Assembly (NCBI GenBank): GCA_050485785.1
Contig: JBJHCA010000014.1
Span: 1 to 50,504, forward strand
Origin: JBJHCA01 sp050485785
Lineage (GTDB): Bacteria > Bacteroidota > Bacteroidia > Chitinophagales > Saprospiraceae
DNA: 50,504 bases
Reading direction: 5' to 3'
Below the pieces are notes generated by a model. It did not search any database, was not told the DNA's origin, and was given only the letters and a program-made list of their open reading frames with translations. Each line of letters starts with the position of its first letter. Positions within the stretch are counted from its first letter, which is position 1. Positions 1 through 8,460 of the stretch are shown piece by piece. Both the position numbers and the translations under genes were made by a program.

Positions 1-2
1 AA

Positions 3-107
3 AACATACACGAAATCAGCGCCTTAACCCCAAATAATGAAAAAATAAGAAAGACTATTATTTTGACTGAGGAACAACGACAAGTTCAACTTTTGTTCGG
101 ATTTTGA
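3..107 (+). pseudogene. C-terminal tail of a possible transposase (partial at window edge)
   Basis: An open frame enters from the left edge and ends at a TGA at 105-107, giving about 34 residues. The charged segment ending LTEEQRQVQLLFGF resembles the C-termini of IS4/IS1634-type transposases, but this is an impression from a short tail and not a firm identification. It sits next to repeat-like DNA and an assembly gap, which fits a mobile element. Without the upstream part it cannot be said whether the gene is intact outside the window. Confidence 0.3.
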
Positions 108-506
108 ACTTGGGTGTCCCAGTGCGGGAGTCAGGGGCTAAAATGCCATCCATGGCAGAAAGCCATCAAACTCGTGCTTCGCACTCAAACAGCGATGCCT
201 TTTTTCTCTGCCTTGAATGACATTTTTTCACGCCCGTTCTGCTAAGGCGGATTTTGTATCATTCACTCATTTTTAGCATTGTCAACTNNNNNNNNNNGCA
301 ATCAGCATAGACAATTGGACGGATTTTCCGGCGGCCATGGCCTAAAACGGTGAAGGCCGGTCCTGTAGCTTTTGTCGTGAGGTGGCGGATGGCTTTTAGA
401 TGTTGCCTTGGATTTTGCTTTGCTCCCATAAACTACTAAATCCAAAACACAGGGAGGACCAATCCCGAAGGGATGGCCAACTGGTTCTCACTCAACAAGA
501 GGAGGG
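108..506. other. Repeat-like intergenic region containing an assembly gap
   Basis: This stretch holds no convincing complete gene. It contains a run of ten Ns at 288-297 (a scaffold join), a 10-bp palindrome GGCCATGGCC near 333-342 and a small hairpin ATCCC-GAA-GGGAT at 462-474. A minus-strand frame starts with ATG at 429 and stays open for 44 codons into the gap. Its translation contains GHGRRKIRPIVYADC, which looks like a repeated non-genic or IS-associated fragment rather than a known protein. Assemblies often break at multi-copy sequence, so this is probably the flank of a mobile element. Confidence 0.5.
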
Positions 507-2717
507 CTAAAAGTTCCAGTGGTATCCCAAACTGAAATTGCGACCCGGCATTGGATTGGCTCTTTCTCTGATACGGGAAAGGTGATCGCGGTATGACGTG
601 TTTAGAATGTTGTGTACCCTGAACTGAATCATGTGACGCCCCTTGTGGTCGAAACGGAAACCGGCTTCGGCACCGGCCAGGAAATAGCCGGGGGTAGTCT
701 CTTCATCGGGAGCAACGCGGTTTTGAGCGGTCACATAACGAAAATCCGTTCCAACCCAGAAAATCTCTCTGTCATAGGTCAATCCGGCCCGGGAACGAAG
801 CGGAGGCATAAACGGCAATGGCTCGCCACCGTTGGTCAGCCTTTCACCGATTACATAATCAATTCCCCCGGTTATGGTAACATACTGATGAAGCTGAAGA
901 GCTGATGAAAATTCACCGCCATATATCCTGGCTTCATCGGCTTCATACCTGAAAACCGGCAAACCCGAGGCATCATGAACTTCACCGGTGGGTGTAAAAA
1001 TGATAAAATCGTTGACATGCGTATAAAATGCTGCCAGCTCGGCATGGAAAGCTCCCTTTTCAAATCGGGTGTACATATCGGCACCCAATGTGGTTTCACT
1101 TCCCAAAGAGGCATCACCAATCTCGAATGTGCCTGCTCCCAAATGCGGCCCAAATGCAAACAGCTCTTCCAGCGACGGGTTCTTAAATGCCCTGGCCATC
1201 TGCATGCCAAATTCCAGCGTTCCCGATGGTTTCCAGTGGATTCCGGCAGAACCTGACCAGTTAAAAAACCTGCGGGACTCATCAATTTCCGGGAAAAATT
1301 CATTGGCTAAAGTTTGCAAAGCCGAAAACTCTCCCCGTATGCCAAACTGCAATCGCAATTGCCTAGCCAAAGGAATTTCCTCAAATACAAAAGCAGCCAC
1401 ATTGATATTTTTATCTCCGGGGGTAAAGGCATCATCGCCACCTACTTCCAGTGAACGGCCATACAAATTGACCCCGGCTGCACCCCGGCTGAAGATCCAA
1501 AACGGTTTGTGTTGCATGGTGAGGGTAGAACTGATGGAGCGCTGATGGAATTCAAGTTCTATATCTTCATCTACCGTTCCGTCTGCCTGTGTTTCAACCT
1601 CTACCTCCTGCTGATTAAAAAAACCGCCGTGCATCCGGAATTCAAGCCGGTCAAAGAAACCTTGATGCGCTGACCTGATTCGTACATGACCCATTTGCTT
1701 TTGAAGCCTTATCTCAACCCGTTCATCGGGATTGTCAATTCCTTCGGGAATGCCATAGATCATATCGGTGGCAAACAAAGCCACTCCTCCCCGCATGCGT
1801 CCATGCATAAATCCCATGCCCAGTGAACCTTCAAAATTCCGCATATCGGTTCCGTCCATCATACCTGAAGGCGTTTGTGTTGATCCGCCGGTGCGGTATG
1901 AAATCCTTCCGGTATAAGCCATATTTCCATGTCCGTAAATAAATCTGCCGAACAAGCCTGCCATGGAGTTAACCGTTGCTCCCTGTATGCCCAGCTTGCC
2001 CCCGGCACCCTCTTCCCAGTGATAGGGAACATCCTGGGTCAGAAGATTAACCACACCGCCTATGGCACTGGAACCATACAATAAACTGGCCGGTCCCCGA
2101 ACTACTTCAATGCGGTCTGTAGCCAACGGCTCAATAGCCACCACATGGTCGTGTGCAGAACCTGACAGATCGCCCATACGCTCACCGTTTTCCAGCATTA
2201 AAACCCGGTCACCGTCAAATCCGCGTATAACAGGCCGGGCCGGTGCAGGACCAAATGACCGCATGCTCACTCCAGGCTCGCCATCCAGCATGAGTCCAAT
2301 GCTCATATCCTGCTTGCGCTGCAGCAACTCACCACTGAATACCTGACTGGCCTGATACCGAACGTTAGATCCCGTGGGGGTTGCGGTGACTATCACCTCC
2401 CCCAGATCAAAATCAGATTGCTCAAGGGTAATGCTACCCAGTTCAACATCCCCGGCCGGAGCGGAAAATTCGATGGTCTTGTTTCTGTAACCCACAAACG
2501 ACATCACCAGACTATAGTCACCCGGACCCGGAAGGTTAACAGAAAAATGCCCGTCCCGGTCACTGATAGTTCCCAGTTTGCCGGGATTCAACACTATGCT
2601 AACTCCGGGAAGCGGCATGCCCGTATGATCATCCAGCAGTGTTCCACTTACCCGCTGGGCAGAAAGACTGAATATAGAAACCAAAGAAATCCATATAAGT
2701 ATTGCTATTTTCTTCAT
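507..2717 (-). CDS. TonB-dependent outer-membrane receptor, ZnuD-like plug
   Basis: A 736-residue outer-membrane receptor expected to import a metal or small ligand using TonB energy. The signal peptide is MKKIAILIWISLVSIFSLSA. A carboxypeptidase-D-like regulatory domain follows (about 22-105), then the plug (about 110-230) with IEVVRGPASLLYG and SAIGGVVN, then a beta-barrel ending in the aromatic residues HWNF. The plug motif AHDHVVAIEPLATDRIEV resembles ZnuD-type zinc receptors, so zinc or another divalent metal is the best guess, but substrate cannot be fixed from sequence. The frame is open 36 codons further upstream; I chose ATG 2717 because it begins the signal peptide and lies about 25 bases downstream of a -7 box. 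No adjacent periplasmic binding protein or SusD partner is present. Confidence 0.9.
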   Translation of the reverse strand: MKKIAILIWISLVSIFSLSAQRVSGTLLDDHTGMPLPGVSIVLNPGKLGTISDRDGHFSVNLPGPGDYSLVMSFVGYRNKTIEFSAPAGDVELGSITLEQSDFDLGEVIVTATPTGSNVRYQASQVFSGELLQRKQDMSIGLMLDGEPGVSMRSFGPAPARPVIRGFDGDRVLMLENGERMGDLSGSAHDHVVAIEPLATDRIEVVRGPASLLYGSSAIGGVVNLLTQDVPYHWEEGAGGKLGIQGATVNSMAGLFGRFIYGHGNMAYTGRISYRTGGSTQTPSGMMDGTDMRNFEGSLGMGFMHGRMRGGVALFATDMIYGIPEGIDNPDERVEIRLQKQMGHVRIRSAHQGFFDRLEFRMHGGFFNQQEVEVETQADGTVDEDIELEFHQRSISSTLTMQHKPFWIFSRGAAGVNLYGRSLEVGGDDAFTPGDKNINVAAFVFEEIPLARQLRLQFGIRGEFSALQTLANEFFPEIDESRRFFNWSGSAGIHWKPSGTLEFGMQMARAFKNPSLEELFAFGPHLGAGTFEIGDASLGSETTLGADMYTRFEKGAFHAELAAFYTHVNDFIIFTPTGEVHDASGLPVFRYEADEARIYGGEFSSALQLHQYVTITGGIDYVIGERLTNGGEPLPFMPPLRSRAGLTYDREIFWVGTDFRYVTAQNRVAPDEETTPGYFLAGAEAGFRFDHKGRHMIQFRVHNILNTSYRDHLSRIRERANPMPGRNFSLGYHWNF

Positions 2718-2744
2718 CAAATTACCATTTAGTACAGGATGACG

Positions 2745-2752
2745 CAAAGGTA
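2745..2752 (-). promoter_or_regulatory. Bacteroidota -7 box for the TonB receptor
   Basis: The minus strand reads TACCTTTG, an exact match to TAnnTTTG. It lies about 28 bases upstream of the chosen start at 2717 and inside the longer upstream open frame, which supports the shorter start. No clear TTTG -33 element was seen, and no Fur or Zur palindrome was recognised. Confidence 0.5.
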
Positions 2753-2837
2753 ATAATTTGTAGATTAGAAAAATAATTTTAGGCGCATCTAAATTTATTT
2801 TTATGACAAACAAAGCCTGAAACAAGACAAAATGTTG

Positions 2838-3974
2838 CTAAATCCTGAGCAGTGACCTGGTAATGATGCCTTCTGATGTTTGAAATACCAGTGTATAATA
2901 GCCGGTGGAGAGGTGATGAACAGGTATTATAATGTATGAATACTGTTCCAAGCCCCTGCCGGTACCGGCAATGTGCCCGGTGGAACTGTAGAGAGTCCAG
3001 GAAGAGACCCGGAGGTTTTCCGTAAAAACGCTCACTTCATGCGAGGCAGGATTGGGGATCACAATAAGGCTGATCTCTGTAGAGGTTGGGCACACAGGGG
3101 TAACCGGATCGTGCAGCCACACTGTATCATGCTGTACAGAAAACGGTACGTTTTCCTCCAAGATGTTCAGCATCATCAGGTCTGAAATTTCCAGCGTAAA
3201 AGGAACTACAATGGTATCATCCTCAGCTCGGATGATCAGATCTTCAACAATGGATCTGAAATAAAAAAGCGTCCTAGATTCATGGATGGTCTGGGTGCCG
3301 GTTTTTGAGGCAGCGCCAAGTTCCATCATTCCCGGGGTGCTGCTCTTAAACCCCTGTACCTGATTAACCGTAGCTGCAATAAACATAAGGTCGTCACCCG
3401 ATGTATCAGGCCATACTTCAAGGCTGCTTTCTACGATCCAGTCTTCATTGTAAAGGACATTGAAAGCCAGCCCTGCAGCACCGGCAGAAGCCGGTGTTCC
3501 CGGCGGGTACACAATGGAAATTGAACCCGTGATAGTATCGCCTGTAAACACAGCACTTTGATCAAAGCTGACCACAATCAGGGCAGGGGCACAAGTTTCA
3601 CACAAGGCCTGGGGCAGATAGGGCTGTGGCGGCGGCAGAGCACCGGTTTGTGTGCTGTCGTAATTCAGCACAATTACATCAAGATCGTCGGGGCTTACCC
3701 AGCCATTGCCGTCACCGTCGATAAAGCCATAATTGATGTCGCTTACCGGCAAAAACTGAGGCCAAGGCATATCGAGCACCTGCCCTTCCCATGCAGTGGA
3801 AGCCGGCTCGCGGGGAAAACCTTCGTGAAACATGGCTATGCCCAGCGGCAGTATGTCATAGTGATTCACTATGCCGTCATTGTTGTAATCGCCCGGAAAA
3901 ACAACGAGCGGATCCTGAGCCGAAAGCCAAAAGCAATGAAGTACCGCACCAATTAGCGCATAAATGATTTTCAT
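2838..3974 (-). CDS. Secreted dockerin-like protein with T9SS sorting domain
   Basis: A 378-residue secreted protein of unknown role. It begins with a signal peptide ending near LSAQ (residue 20). Two EF-hand-like calcium loops of dockerin type I style follow: DYNNDGIVNHYD (29-40) and DGDGNGWVSPDD (86-97). The middle (about 125-285) is a predicted beta-sandwich that may be cohesin-like. The C-terminus (about 300-378) is a type A sorting domain (VIPNPASHEV, then a STGYYTL motif), so export by the type IX system and surface attachment or release are expected. It lies tail-to-head behind the TonB receptor (12-base gap) and is divergent from the next gene across about 50 bases. The partner of the dockerin-like part is not evident. 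Confidence 0.8.
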   Translation of the reverse strand: MKIIYALIGAVLHCFWLSAQDPLVVFPGDYNNDGIVNHYDILPLGIAMFHEGFPREPASTAWEGQVLDMPWPQFLPVSDINYGFIDGDGNGWVSPDDLDVIVLNYDSTQTGALPPPQPYLPQALCETCAPALIVVSFDQSAVFTGDTITGSISIVYPPGTPASAGAAGLAFNVLYNEDWIVESSLEVWPDTSGDDLMFIAATVNQVQGFKSSTPGMMELGAASKTGTQTIHESRTLFYFRSIVEDLIIRAEDDTIVVPFTLEISDLMMLNILEENVPFSVQHDTVWLHDPVTPVCPTSTEISLIVIPNPASHEVSVFTENLRVSSWTLYSSTGHIAGTGRGLEQYSYIIIPVHHLSTGYYTLVFQTSEGIITRSLLRI

Positions 3975-4026
3975 GTGACGAATTTACTTATATTCGGCAT
4001 AAATTGCAAGTCAGTATAACAAAGCC

Positions 4027-5448
4027 ATGCATCAAAGTAAGCTTTTTGAACTGCTGAATACTTTCAGCCCGGGTACCATGAAGAGGTTTGTTGAATTCTG
4101 CGAGGCGGAATATTTCAACAAAAGCGCTGCAGTTTCGGGCTTTGTGCGCTTTATTGCTCAGTATCATCCGCGGCTTGATCATCCGGACCTGAGCCAACAA
4201 AAAGTGATAAAAAAAAATAAAGAAATTACCGGTAAAACCAGGCTGAACTATCTGATGAACCGGATATTACAACTGGCCGAACAGTTTATTCTGGTTGAAC
4301 AATGCCTTGAAAACCCCGACAGCCACCTTACCCTGCTTGATGAATACTACCGGACAGGGCTGCCCAAACACTACCGCAGTGCTCATCAGCGGTGGTATCA
4401 GCACATGGATTCCATGCCGGAACGCAATGCAGACTACTACCACCGCTTGTACACCATGAAGGTGAAAGAATACCGGCACCGCCACAGCGGGGATCATGTT
4501 TTCAATCCTTTTTTACAGGACATGGCTGATCATCTGGATGTGTACTATCTGGCTGAAAAGCTGCGAACTTCCATGGCCATGCTCAACCTGCAATCCATGC
4601 TCAATATTGAGTACCGCATCAGTCATTTGGATGAAATACTGTCTCGGTGCAGGATGGATGAGTACCGGGCATTTCCGGTGATCCAACTGTACCATGCTGC
4701 CATTCGGTTAATGATCAACTGGCAGGATGAAAGTGCCATGACCGGGCTGAATGAACTGCTGAAACAACACGAATCGGTTCCGGGTAAGGATGAACTCACC
4801 GATCTTTACAAAATCATGCTCAATATCTGCACACGAAGAATCAACCATCTGAATGATCCACAGGCGCGAAGGCATTATCTGGACATCAATACCCGCCTTA
4901 TAGGGAAAGGATTGCTGCTGGATGAAGGCCTTCTCAATCCATGGCGTTACATCAATCTCGTCAACATCAGCCTGGACATGGGCGAAACTGAACATGCAAG
5001 GGAATTTGCACGTGAGTACCGAAAATTACTGCCTGCGGATACAGCACCGGATGTTTACCATTATTGCATGGCACTGTATCATCACTATTGCGGCGAGTAC
5101 AGTGCTGCCATGGCAGCTATACACAGTGTTAATTTTGCCGATGTTTATCTCAATATTGCCAGCCGAAGCATGATGATCAAACTGTATTACGATGCCGGAG
5201 AAGATGATTTACTGCAGTCGGTACTGGAGTCAACGCGTATTTTCCTGCTTAGAAACAAACTGATAGATCTAGCCCGGAAACAGCAGATGCAAAAATTTGT
5301 GGATTTCACATCCCGACTGTACCGCTATCCTTCTTTTGAGCACAAAAAACTGCAACAATTGCTGGATTCACTTCCCCTGCCATCCGGAATAGCCCATCAC
5401 GCATGGCTTCATACCCGTATCCGGTCAAAAGCGGGAATTACGCACTAG
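4027..5448 (+). CDS. Hypothetical protein, predicted helical repeat fold
   Basis: A 473-residue protein that I do not recognise by family. It has no signal peptide or membrane segment. It is rich in Tyr, His, Leu and Arg, and is likely all-helical, with segments such as YHYCMALYHHYCGEYSAAMAAI that resemble TPR-type hairpins. Length and style match uncharacterised Bacteroidota proteins that often sit alone. The ATG at 4027 follows an AT-rich leader. Its stop overlaps the convergent next gene by three bases, so the two transcripts meet tail to tail. Function unknown. Confidence 0.75.
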   Translation: MHQSKLFELLNTFSPGTMKRFVEFCEAEYFNKSAAVSGFVRFIAQYHPRLDHPDLSQQKVIKKNKEITGKTRLNYLMNRILQLAEQFILVEQCLENPDSHLTLLDEYYRTGLPKHYRSAHQRWYQHMDSMPERNADYYHRLYTMKVKEYRHRHSGDHVFNPFLQDMADHLDVYYLAEKLRTSMAMLNLQSMLNIEYRISHLDEILSRCRMDEYRAFPVIQLYHAAIRLMINWQDESAMTGLNELLKQHESVPGKDELTDLYKIMLNICTRRINHLNDPQARRHYLDINTRLIGKGLLLDEGLLNPWRYINLVNISLDMGETEHAREFAREYRKLLPADTAPDVYHYCMALYHHYCGEYSAAMAAIHSVNFADVYLNIASRSMMIKLYYDAGEDDLLQSVLESTRIFLLRNKLIDLARKQQMQKFVDFTSRLYRYPSFEHKKLQQLLDSLPLPSGIAHHAWLHTRIRSKAGITH

Positions 5449-6128
5449 CGGATTGGACGAATCCGGCCATCCTCGTCGCTATTGTCATCCTCATCATCAT
5501 CCTCATCGTCCTCATACCAGTCATTATCGTCTTCGTCGTCAACATCATCCCAGTCATCATCCTCAGGGCCTTCCATAATGGCGGTGACGGCCTCATCCAA
5601 TTCGGTATTGCCTTCCACCAGGTCAAAAATGATCTCCCCGTAGTGAAGTACCTGCAAGTATGAATAGTCGATCAATTCGTCAATGGCCGATGCATCAAAC
5701 CCATCTTCAGCCCTTCCAATAAAAGTATTGCGGTACACTATGCTGCCTTCGGGCATAATGTTAAAATGCCCCATGGTTTGCATGCTGTTGATCATGGGCA
5801 ATAATGCCAGCACTTCAGAATAAGTTTCACCCTCTTTTTCATCCAAATCCAGGGAAATGCCGGCATCAATAAACATGGCCAGTACGAGTAACCCGTTATC
5901 TTCGGGTATACCTGACTGCACTAAGCTCAGCCTGGCCTCCAGGGTATACTCAGCCTCTTCGCTTTCGCTTTCACTTTCATCCTCCCCGTCCATAAATACA
6001 AGGAGTGCGGGGATGGGCATTTCTTCAGTTCCTTCGCTGATTTTTACAATATTACCCAGCTCAGTGAGCTCTGCAGCCAATTGCTGTAATACCTCCAGAT
6101 GGCCTTTTAAGTCAATCATCGTTTCCAT
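5445..6128 (-). CDS. Acidic YbjN-like protein with a poly-Asp/Glu tail
   Basis: About 227 residues. The body (1-180) looks like a YbjN or type III chaperone-like alpha/beta fold, with LPMINSMQTMGHFNIMPEGS and a later LIDYSYLQVLHYGEIIFDL helix typical of that group; this is an inference from pattern only. The last 45 or so residues are mostly Asp and Glu (EDDDWDDVDDEDDNDWYEDD and more), an extremely acidic tail. The frame is open upstream to 6251, but ATG 6128 is preferred because an A/T-rich Bacteroidota-type leader (TTAAGAAT) precedes it and similarity-like sequence starts there. No signal peptide; probably cytoplasmic. Confidence 0.7.
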   Translation of the reverse strand: METMIDLKGHLEVLQQLAAELTELGNIVKISEGTEEMPIPALLVFMDGEDESESESEEAEYTLEARLSLVQSGIPEDNGLLVLAMFIDAGISLDLDEKEGETYSEVLALLPMINSMQTMGHFNIMPEGSIVYRNTFIGRAEDGFDASAIDELIDYSYLQVLHYGEIIFDLVEGNTELDEAVTAIMEGPEDDDWDDVDDEDDNDWYEDDEDDDEDDNSDEDGRIRPIR

Positions 6129-6391
6129 ATTCTTAATATTGTTTAATAAATGATCCTGAGTTCGCATGCGGATCAACCGCGTAAATGTAGTTCTTTTTAG
6201 GATTACCGGGTGGTTTATCTCATCAGAGCCAAAGTCCGGCAAAAACTCCACCCATGAGTTGTTTAACTTTACGGAAACTGTCGGTGTTACACACTAAAAC
6301 ACCGGAAAAGTTAAGCGAAACAAATAAACCCGGATTAAATTTCTGAAATTGACTGACTCATCATTGCAGTCAGAAACCATATTGATCGTTT

Positions 6392-7267
6392 ATGCAACGC
6401 AAAGATTTTCTTCGGATGTTCGCATTAGCACCACTCGCCTTTTCGACTGCCAATCTTCAGTCCCTGAGCAAGTTAACCGGTGATCTGAAAAATGGCAAGC
6501 CCATGCCGCTGCTTTTTTTGGGGCACGGCAGCCCTATGAACGCCATTGAGGAAAACCGGTTTGTTACCGGGTGGCGCAATGCAGCCGCTTCAATGGACAG
6601 GCCACTGGCCATTTTGTGTATTTCGGCTCACTGGGAAACCCGCGGCACTTTTGTTACGGCCATGGAACACCCACGTACAATTCACGACTTTGGAGGCTTT
6701 CCGCAGGCTTTGTTTGATGTTCAGTATCCGGCACCCGGCAGCCCACAGCTTGCCGCAGAAACCATCAGTACCATACATTCCACTGAAGTTCAAAACGACT
6801 ACGACTGGGGGCTTGATCACGGTGCATGGTCAGTAGTGCGACAAATGTATCCCGATGCCGATATTCCCATCATCCAAATGAGCATCGACCGCACCAAACC
6901 TGCTTCCTACCATTACAACCTGGCTTGTGAACTGGCTTCTCTGCGTAAAAAAGGAGTTCTCATTATTGGCAGTGGCAATATGGTGCATAACCTCCGCCGG
7001 ATAGACTGGCGCAACCCCGATGGTGGTTATGACTGGGCCGTTGAGGCTAATGAAAGGTTTAAGCAACTGATCGTCAGTGAAAACTACGACGCACTCATCA
7101 ATTACCAAAAGCAGGGTGAAGCATTCAACCTGAGCATTCCAACTCCGGAACATTTCATTCCGCTTCTTTACATTCTGGGACTGAAAAACAAAAACGAATC
7201 CATCAGCCTGTTTAACGACAAAACCATAATGGGATCCATATCCATGACATCCGTCAAAATCGGATAA
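6392..7267 (+). CDS. ygiD: 4,5-DOPA extradiol dioxygenase-like protein (YgiD/LigB family)
   Basis: A 291-residue member of the LigB-type extradiol dioxygenases, which cleave catechol rings; the YgiD branch acts on DOPA and contains a metal. Key residues are visible: H45 in GHGSP, H80 in ISAHWET, H143 in LDHGAWSV, H199 in NMVHNLRR and H254 in TPEHF. H45, H80 and H254 are the likely metal ligands. The first 30 residues (QRKDFLRMFALAPLAF) look like an export signal with a weak twin-arginine-like start, unlike cytoplasmic E. coli YgiD. It converges on the next gene with only three bases between stops. Physiological substrate unknown. Confidence 0.88.
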   Translation: MQRKDFLRMFALAPLAFSTANLQSLSKLTGDLKNGKPMPLLFLGHGSPMNAIEENRFVTGWRNAAASMDRPLAILCISAHWETRGTFVTAMEHPRTIHDFGGFPQALFDVQYPAPGSPQLAAETISTIHSTEVQNDYDWGLDHGAWSVVRQMYPDADIPIIQMSIDRTKPASYHYNLACELASLRKKGVLIIGSGNMVHNLRRIDWRNPDGGYDWAVEANERFKQLIVSENYDALINYQKQGEAFNLSIPTPEHFIPLLYILGLKNKNESISLFNDKTIMGSISMTSVKIG

Positions 7268-7270
7268 ACC

Positions 7271-8251
7271 TCAGCTCGCGTTATCCAAATCGGGGTTCAC
7301 GCCGATGAGCAGTTTGCCCGTGGTTCGCATTTTTTCATTGTCTTCAATGGCTTCGGCAACCTGCTCCAGCGGATAGGTCTTCTCGATTACAATCCTCAGT
7401 CTGCGGTCTTTCACCATATCGAGCAAGGCCCGGATATCCTCTTCTCCATTGCTCATCAGGTATGTTTTACACTTTTTATCCCCAAAAAGCGAAGTGCGAA
7501 GCTGTGTAAAAAACACGGCCGGGCCGGGCATGGTATTCATGTAAAGCCCGCCTTTTTTGAGCAGATGTTTGGTTCCCGCAAAGTCAGCTACATTCACAAT
7601 ATCAAATATCATATCAAAACTTTCGGCGCTCAACTGGTCAATATTCGTGTGGTTGTAGTCTACCACATGATCCGCGCCAAGACTCCTAACATAGTCGGCA
7701 TTTTTATGGCTGCATACCGCCCACACTTCCGCACCCATCATTTTGGCCAATTGTACGGCCATAGTACCTACACCGCCCGATGCGCCTATGAGTAAAACCC
7801 TGCTGTGTAAGCCGGGATTCCCGTGCTTCATTAAACACTGTCTGGCTGTAACCCCGGTAACATACAAACACGAGGCTTCTCTTAGGGAAACTCCTTCAGG
7901 AATAAGAAAACACTGGCGCTCCTTCAGCTTAAAGTAATCCGCAAATGCACCGCCGTGCATCCCGTTTTGACCGATCACCCGATCGCCGGGCTTGAGCCCG
8001 GTTACACCTTCACCCGTGGCGTAAACCAGGCCTGCACATTCACTGCCCAGGGCTTTGGGAAGCTTGCTTCCGGTCACCATTTTCATCGAACCGCTCCTGG
8101 TTTTCCAATCCAGTGGGTTTACGGCAGCCCAGGCCACCTGCACCAACACTTCGCCTTTGCCCGGCGATGGTATGGGTTTGTCGGCTATCCTTATCCCGTC
8201 ACTGCCGCCAAAGCGAAAAATCTCCGCGGCTTTCATGTTTTTAGTTTTCAT
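7271..8251 (-). CDS. NAD(P)H quinone oxidoreductase-like protein (zinc-free MDR)
   Basis: A 326-residue medium-chain dehydrogenase/reductase. It has an N-terminal GroES-like domain (about 6-125) and a Rossmann NADPH site GASGGVG at 156-162. The catalytic and structural zinc cysteines of classical alcohol dehydrogenases are absent, placing it with quinone oxidoreductase or enone reductase types. Probably a cytoplasmic NADPH-dependent reducer of quinones or reactive carbonyls. A six-base inverted repeat (TATACC-N5-GGTATA) lies about 45 bases upstream and may be a regulator site. M1 and M6 are both possible starts; M1 gives the usual length. Confidence 0.87.
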   Translation of the reverse strand: MKTKNMKAAEIFRFGGSDGIRIADKPIPSPGKGEVLVQVAWAAVNPLDWKTRSGSMKMVTGSKLPKALGSECAGLVYATGEGVTGLKPGDRVIGQNGMHGGAFADYFKLKERQCFLIPEGVSLREASCLYVTGVTARQCLMKHGNPGLHSRVLLIGASGGVGTMAVQLAKMMGAEVWAVCSHKNADYVRSLGADHVVDYNHTNIDQLSAESFDMIFDIVNVADFAGTKHLLKKGGLYMNTMPGPAVFFTQLRTSLFGDKKCKTYLMSNGEEDIRALLDMVKDRRLRIVIEKTYPLEQVAEAIEDNEKMRTTGKLLIGVNPDLDNAS

Positions 8252-8295
8252 GGTCTGGGTTTTTTGGTTTTAGATCATGGTCAGTGCCATGCAGT

Positions 8296-8312
8296 TATAC
8301 CATGAAGGTATA
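8296..8312. promoter_or_regulatory. Inverted repeat TATACC-N5-GGTATA, possible operator
   Basis: Perfect 6-bp arms separated by 5 bases, 45 bases upstream of the MDR start and within the divergent region facing the OmpA-family gene. A second short inverted repeat, CATGG-N6-CCATG, lies next to it at 8276-8291. Spacing and symmetry suit a dimeric regulator such as HxlR, MarR or TetR types that often control quinone reductases. No regulator gene is adjacent, so this is inference. Confidence 0.3.
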
Positions 8313-8460
8313 CTTTTTCGCGAATTGATGGTTGACTGCTTTTTCTTTCTTTTTGATATCTCTTTGTTGTGCATTTTACCCCTTTACATTGCCAAAGGCA
8401 ACCCTGCAACAATGCCCGATTCAAAATCGTTGTACCTGTGCAATTTTACCGGAGTGCCCA

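Noticed and set aside
8332..8460. N-terminal extension of the PorE-like gene
   Set aside because: The extra 43 codons are Cys-rich and lack a signal; the lipoprotein leader begins at 8461.
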